A stretch of DNA of 9,287 nucleotides. Source: Planctomycetota bacterium. Lineage in GTDB: Bacteria > Planctomycetota > Phycisphaerae > UBA1845. The position numbers and the translations under genes were made by a program. The notes beneath the pieces were generated by a model that saw only the letters and a list, made by a program, of their open reading frames with translations, searched no databases and was not told the DNA's origin. Positions 7,478-9,287 of the stretch are shown piece after piece; position 1 is the first letter of the stretch, and each line of letters opens with the position of its first letter. Where the stretch lies: assembly GCA_022563615.1 (NCBI GenBank), contig JADFMZ010000098.1:1-9287 (forward strand), in the 5' to 3' direction.

Positions 7478-7972
7478 TCAGTAGGAAAAGCCGTTGCCGC
7501 GCAGATGGGTGTAGGATTGAGCGCCTTCATCCACGCGACCAGCCTCGACTTCGGCGACGTACAGATCGTGATCCCCTGCCCTCACATTCTGGATTACCCG
7601 GCAGCCGAGGTGCGCCGGGCAGCCTGAGATCAACGGCCCGTACGAGGTCGGCTCGATCGTCAGCCCTGCAAAGGCGTCCTGGTCCAACGAGAACCCCTTG
7701 CCGAAATGCTTGAACATCGGCTTGGGGTCCGCACCGATAACATTGAGCAGAAACCGGCCCGAGGCCTCGACCAGCTCGCCGGCCAGCCGACCCGACCGCA
7801 GACAGACGGTCACCATCGGCGGTTCAAACGCGGCTTGCTGCACCCATGAAACCAGAACGCCGGTCGATCGGCGCTCATCCTGCACGGTGAGGATAAAGCA
7901 CCCGCTTGCGATTCGACCAAGAGCCTCTCCCACAGCCGACCGCTCTTGCCTCAAACTTTCCTCAGTGGTCAC
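7478..7972 (-). CDS. Flavin reductase-like FMN-binding protein
   Basis: This 164-residue protein fits the flavin reductase-like family (FMN-binding split barrel, Flavin_Reduct type), whose stand-alone members are about 160-180 residues. Family features are SGCFILTVQD (23-32), the flavin-binding-type stretch GVLVSWVQQAAFEPPMVTV (38-56), FLLNVIG (74-80), KHFGKGF (88-94), GDHDLYVAEV (133-142) and the C-terminal HLRGNGFSY. Members typically reduce flavin with NAD(P)H or bind FMN as electron carriers; the partner here is unknown. The protein is cytoplasmic, with no signal peptide. The frame runs upstream to an ATG at 8140, but the GTG at 7970-7972 is preferred because it is preceded by AGGAG and because the family normally begins just before SAVGEALGRI. 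The extra 56 residues resemble a different protein (see the stub at 8030-8113). Confidence 0.88.
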   Translation of the reverse strand: MTTEESLRQERSAVGEALGRIASGCFILTVQDERRSTGVLVSWVQQAAFEPPMVTVCLRSGRLAGELVEASGRFLLNVIGADPKPMFKHFGKGFSLDQDAFAGLTIEPTSYGPLISGCPAHLGCRVIQNVRAGDHDLYVAEVEAGRVDEGAQSYTHLRGNGFSY

Positions 7973-7981
7973 GCAACGATT

Positions 7982-7986
7982 CTCCT
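7982..7986 (-). promoter_or_regulatory. Ribosome binding site deciding the flavin reductase start
   Basis: AGGAG on the minus strand lies 9 bases before the GTG at 7970-7972. It is the only good Shine-Dalgarno match near any candidate start of this frame, and favours the 164-residue product over the 220-residue one. Confidence 0.65.
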
Positions 7987-8029
7987 GACGCCTCCCATGA
8001 CACCGCATCGGCCCCGGCCCCGCAACCCG

Positions 8030-8113
8030 TCCGTCGTTCTGAAGTATCTCTCGAACAACCTCGAGGCTGACCGCATCGTCGTCGCGGACCAGCACTTTCG
8101 CAATAACGGGCAT
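8030..8113 (-). pseudogene. Possible response regulator N-terminal remnant
   Basis: Translation from the ATG at 8111-8113 gives MPVIAKVLVRDDDAVSLE followed by VVREILQNDG. This resembles the first beta strand, the acidic pair and helix 1 of response regulator receiver domains (compare KVLVVDDDxVSLEVLREIL). The similarity stops after about 28 residues. The rest of a receiver domain (phospho-acceptor Asp, Thr/Ser, Lys) is not found in any of the three frames before the flavin reductase start. It is in frame with that gene but separated by unrelated sequence. It may be a decayed gene start, or chance. Confidence 0.35.
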
Positions 8114-8179
8114 CCTATCGTGTTCTTGACCCAAGAGCATGTTCGATCTTCATCCTTCCGGCGGCAATCGGCTGTGCGT

Positions 8180-8398
8180 TTACAAAAGCCCCCAGTCTTT
8201 CAACAGCGTCTCGGCTTTCTTGAGGGATCCGAAAAGATGCCCCTTAAGACGCTTAAGCTCGGCATCAAGTTCCTTGCCTTGAAAGACGGCTTCGCGCTCA
8301 AGGAATACTTTCGTCGCGGCGACTTCCAGCACGGCCCGGTCATTCCCCTTTAGCTCCTGACAGATTTCTTCCAGCGATAGCTTACCCGTGCACTTTCC
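8180..8398 (-). pseudogene. Start-less coding fragment, Lys/Glu-rich helical protein
   Basis: Reading the minus strand from just after a TAG at 8399-8401 gives 72 residues ending at TAA 8180-8182. The fragment is helical and charged, with stretches such as LSLEEICQELKGNDRAV, AATKVFLEREAVFQGKELD and KKAETLLKDWGLL. Its composition looks like real protein. There is no ATG in frame; only an internal GTG (about residue 23) could start it, giving about 50 residues. The 5' side runs directly into a palindromic repeat. The best reading is a gene whose start was lost or replaced by repeat sequence. The family is not recognised. Confidence 0.4.
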
Positions 8399-8410
8399 CT
8401 ACACGGAACA

Positions 8411-8436
8411 GCACGGGCAAACAAGGTTGCCCATGC
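8411..8436 (+). repeat. Dispersed-type palindrome (GGGCAA family)
   Basis: GCACGGGCAA (8411-8420) pairs with TTGCCCATGC (8427-8436) at nine of ten positions around a 6-base loop. Short palindromes built on GCACGGGCAA/TTGCCCGTGC are, from memory, frequent intergenic elements in planctomycete genomes. It sits next to a second palindrome at 8459-8481. Confidence 0.5.
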
Positions 8437-8458
8437 CACCCCGTTGCCCCCGGCACCC

Positions 8459-8481
8459 GGCGCCGGTTGAAAACCGGTGCC
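8459..8481 (+). repeat. Dispersed-type palindrome (CCGGTT family)
   Basis: GGCGCCGGTT (8459-8468) pairs with AACCGGTGCC (8472-8481) along ten positions including one G-T pair, with GAA as the loop. A looser relative with the same GGTTGAAA centre is at 7401-7419. Confidence 0.55.
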
Positions 8482-8500
8482 ACAAGGGTTCATGGGATAG

Positions 8501-8656
8501 GCTCCAAACCGGGATCAGATTCCCTTCCACGACGCCACACCGCTTTCGGATCTGGAGAAAGCCCTCGGATCGCTCACCGAGATCCTTGAATCCTGGAGGC
8601 CGAATAGGTACTATGCGTTCTTGACCGTTCATATGCGAATGGCTGGGCGGCGGTGA
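8501..8656 (+). pseudogene. Start-less coding fragment, unrecognised
   Basis: After a TAG at 8498-8500 the plus strand is open for 51 codons to TGA at 8654-8656. The product ends LSDLEKALGSLTEILESWRP followed by NRYYAFLTVHMRMAGRR, which has the look of a helical protein C-terminus. About two thirds of its third codon positions are G or C. There is no ATG until four and six residues from the end. It begins where the palindrome cluster ends, mirroring the minus-strand fragment at 8180-8398. It may be the tail of a lost gene; the family is unknown and chance cannot be excluded. Confidence 0.3.
8586..8614 (+). promoter_or_regulatory. Weak candidate promoter for the FG-GAP gene
   Basis: TTGAAT (8586-8591) and TACTAT (8609-8614) are separated by 17 bases. 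Each matches the sigma-70 consensus at four of six positions. This is the best pair seen upstream of the GTG at 8707, but it lies inside the start-less fragment and could be chance. Confidence 0.22.
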
Positions 8657-8694
8657 CGGATGGAGCCATGTGCTGGTGAATATCAACTGAAGCG

Positions 8695-8701
8695 AAGGAG
8701 G
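8695..8701 (+). promoter_or_regulatory. Strong ribosome binding site before a GTG start
   Basis: AAGGAGG lies 5 bases before the GTG at 8707-8709. This near-perfect Shine-Dalgarno match decides the start of the FG-GAP gene, which has no ATG at its N-terminus. Confidence 0.75.
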
Positions 8702-8706
8702 CGAAC

Positions 8707-9287
8707 GTGCGACATCTCTTGCTAGTTTTCTTTGCCGGCGGAGCAATGGTTCTGAGCAGCGGGGCGGCGCACGGTGCCCTCGGCGACCAACTCGCCAAGC
8801 TCACCGCCTCCGACGGCGCGGCGGGCGATTTGTTCGGCGGTTCCGTTTCCCTCTCCGGCGACACGGCCCTGGTGGGGGCCCGATCCGACGACTGTCCGGC
8901 GGGCGGCGGCCCCTGCGGCTCGGCCTACGTCTATCGCTTCAACGGCTCATCCTGGGTGGAGGAGGCCAAGCTCACCGCCTCCGACGGCGCGGCGGGCGAT
9001 TTCTTCGGCTTTTCCGTTTCCCTCTCCGGCGACGTGGCCCTGGTCGGGGCCGCCGGGGACGACTGTACGGGAGGCATCCTGTGCGGTTCGGCGTATCTCT
9101 TCGATGTTGGCGGCGACACGGACGGTGACGGCCTGCTCGACGACTGGGAGACCAACGGAATCCCCTATACCGACGGGGGCGGCATCGAGCGGCGCTTCAT
9201 GCTTCCCGGTGCAGACCCGTTTCACAAAGATCCCTACATCGAGGTCGATGCGATGACCGGCCTAAGCCTCAGCGATAACGCAGTCAT
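8707..9287 (+). CDS. Secreted FG-GAP repeat protein (partial, runs off the window)
   Basis: The first 193 codons are in the window. A GTG start follows a strong Shine-Dalgarno site and encodes a signal peptide (residues 1-22, MRHLLLVFFAGGAMVLSSGA). Two FG-GAP repeats follow, K31-E86 and K88-D133: AKLTASDGAAGD, FFGFSVSLSGD and ALVGA are the hallmark pieces of bacterial FG-GAP (integrin alpha-like beta propeller) units. Each carries a short Cys pair, C63/C70 and C120/C126, in DDC...CGSAY. Next comes a calcium-loop-like DTDGDGLLDDWETNGIPY (137-154) and then ADPFHKDPYIEVDAM (169-183), a motif seen in planctomycete secreted proteins after such loops. The remainder is missing, so the overall role is unknown; an exported, possibly calcium-binding protein is inferred. 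With only two repeats it has too few for a complete propeller blade set. Confidence 0.82.
   Translation, partial: MRHLLLVFFAGGAMVLSSGAAHGALGDQLAKLTASDGAAGDLFGGSVSLSGDTALVGARSDDCPAGGGPCGSAYVYRFNGSSWVEEAKLTASDGAAGDFFGFSVSLSGDVALVGAAGDDCTGGILCGSAYLFDVGGDTDGDGLLDDWETNGIPYTDGGGIERRFMLPGADPFHKDPYIEVDAMTGLSLSDNAV
8797..9051 (+). repeat. Tandem DNA repeat underlying the FG-GAP units
   Basis: Bases 8797-8880 and 8968-9051 are nearly identical: I count 6 differences in 84 positions. The period is 171 bases (57 codons). The match is stronger than the protein fold requires, which points to recent duplication or gene conversion. Confidence 0.8.

Noticed and set aside
7973..8140. In-frame extension giving a 220-residue flavin reductase
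   Set aside because: The GTG at 7972 has an AGGAG site at good distance and matches the usual family N-terminus; the extension does not resemble the family.
7946..8353. Plus-strand 135-codon frame opposite the flavin reductase 5' region
   Set aside because: It overlaps the start of a real minus-strand gene and the better minus-strand fragment, and shows no family features.
8399..8401. TAG recoding (readthrough or pyrrolysine-type insertion)
   Set aside because: The upstream peptide is read from a palindromic repeat, so joined translation is not supported; no recoding signal is seen.
8399..8746. Minus-strand 115-codon frame over the palindromes and FG-GAP gene start
   Set aside because: It runs through palindromes and antisense to a gene with a strong ribosome binding site; composition is not protein-like.

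Overview
The window looks like chromosomal DNA from a planctomycete, most likely a Phycisphaerae-type lineage. This rests on protein style, not on a marker gene. The proteins are large and secreted, rich in Cys and Asp repeats (DCxGNGxPDEC, CxDGxxCTxDxC), end in dockerin-like EF-hand pairs, and occur beside a PEP-CTERM protein and an FG-GAP repeat protein. This combination is typical of Planctomycetota. No rRNA, tRNA, CRISPR array, transposase or integrase was seen.

Layout. Positions 1-232 are non-coding and hold one REP-like palindrome. Positions 233-3151 (minus) encode a 972-residue multidomain secreted protein: a Cys-rich repeat, a von Willebrand A (vWA) domain whose metal-site strand lies at its C-terminal end, more Cys-rich repeats, a cohesin-like module, a HYR-like module and dockerin-like EF hands. 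Positions 3152-3335 hold an inverted pair of the same palindrome. Positions 3336-5909 (minus) encode an 857-residue secreted protein with a planctomycete core of unknown function, calcium-binding-type repeats and a terminal dockerin-like pair. About 800 bases without a convincing gene separate it from the divergent PEP-CTERM/P-domain-like gene at 6711-7319 (plus), which has a good sigma-70-type promoter. A flavin reductase-like gene (7478-7972, minus) converges on it.

Positions 7973-8706 look decayed. There is a response-regulator-like N-terminal stub, a start-less helical reading frame on the minus strand, a cluster of two palindromes, and a start-less reading frame on the plus strand. The last gene (8707 to the window edge, plus) has a GTG start, a strong Shine-Dalgarno site and FG-GAP repeats, and is cut by the window end.

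Together the main genes suggest an exported, calcium-dependent surface or extracellular protein inventory rather than a metabolic pathway. The most unusual points are the apparently circularly permuted vWA domain, the REP-like palindromes with compensated stem changes, and the palindrome cluster flanked by two divergent start-less gene fragments. No complete new multi-gene system was identified.
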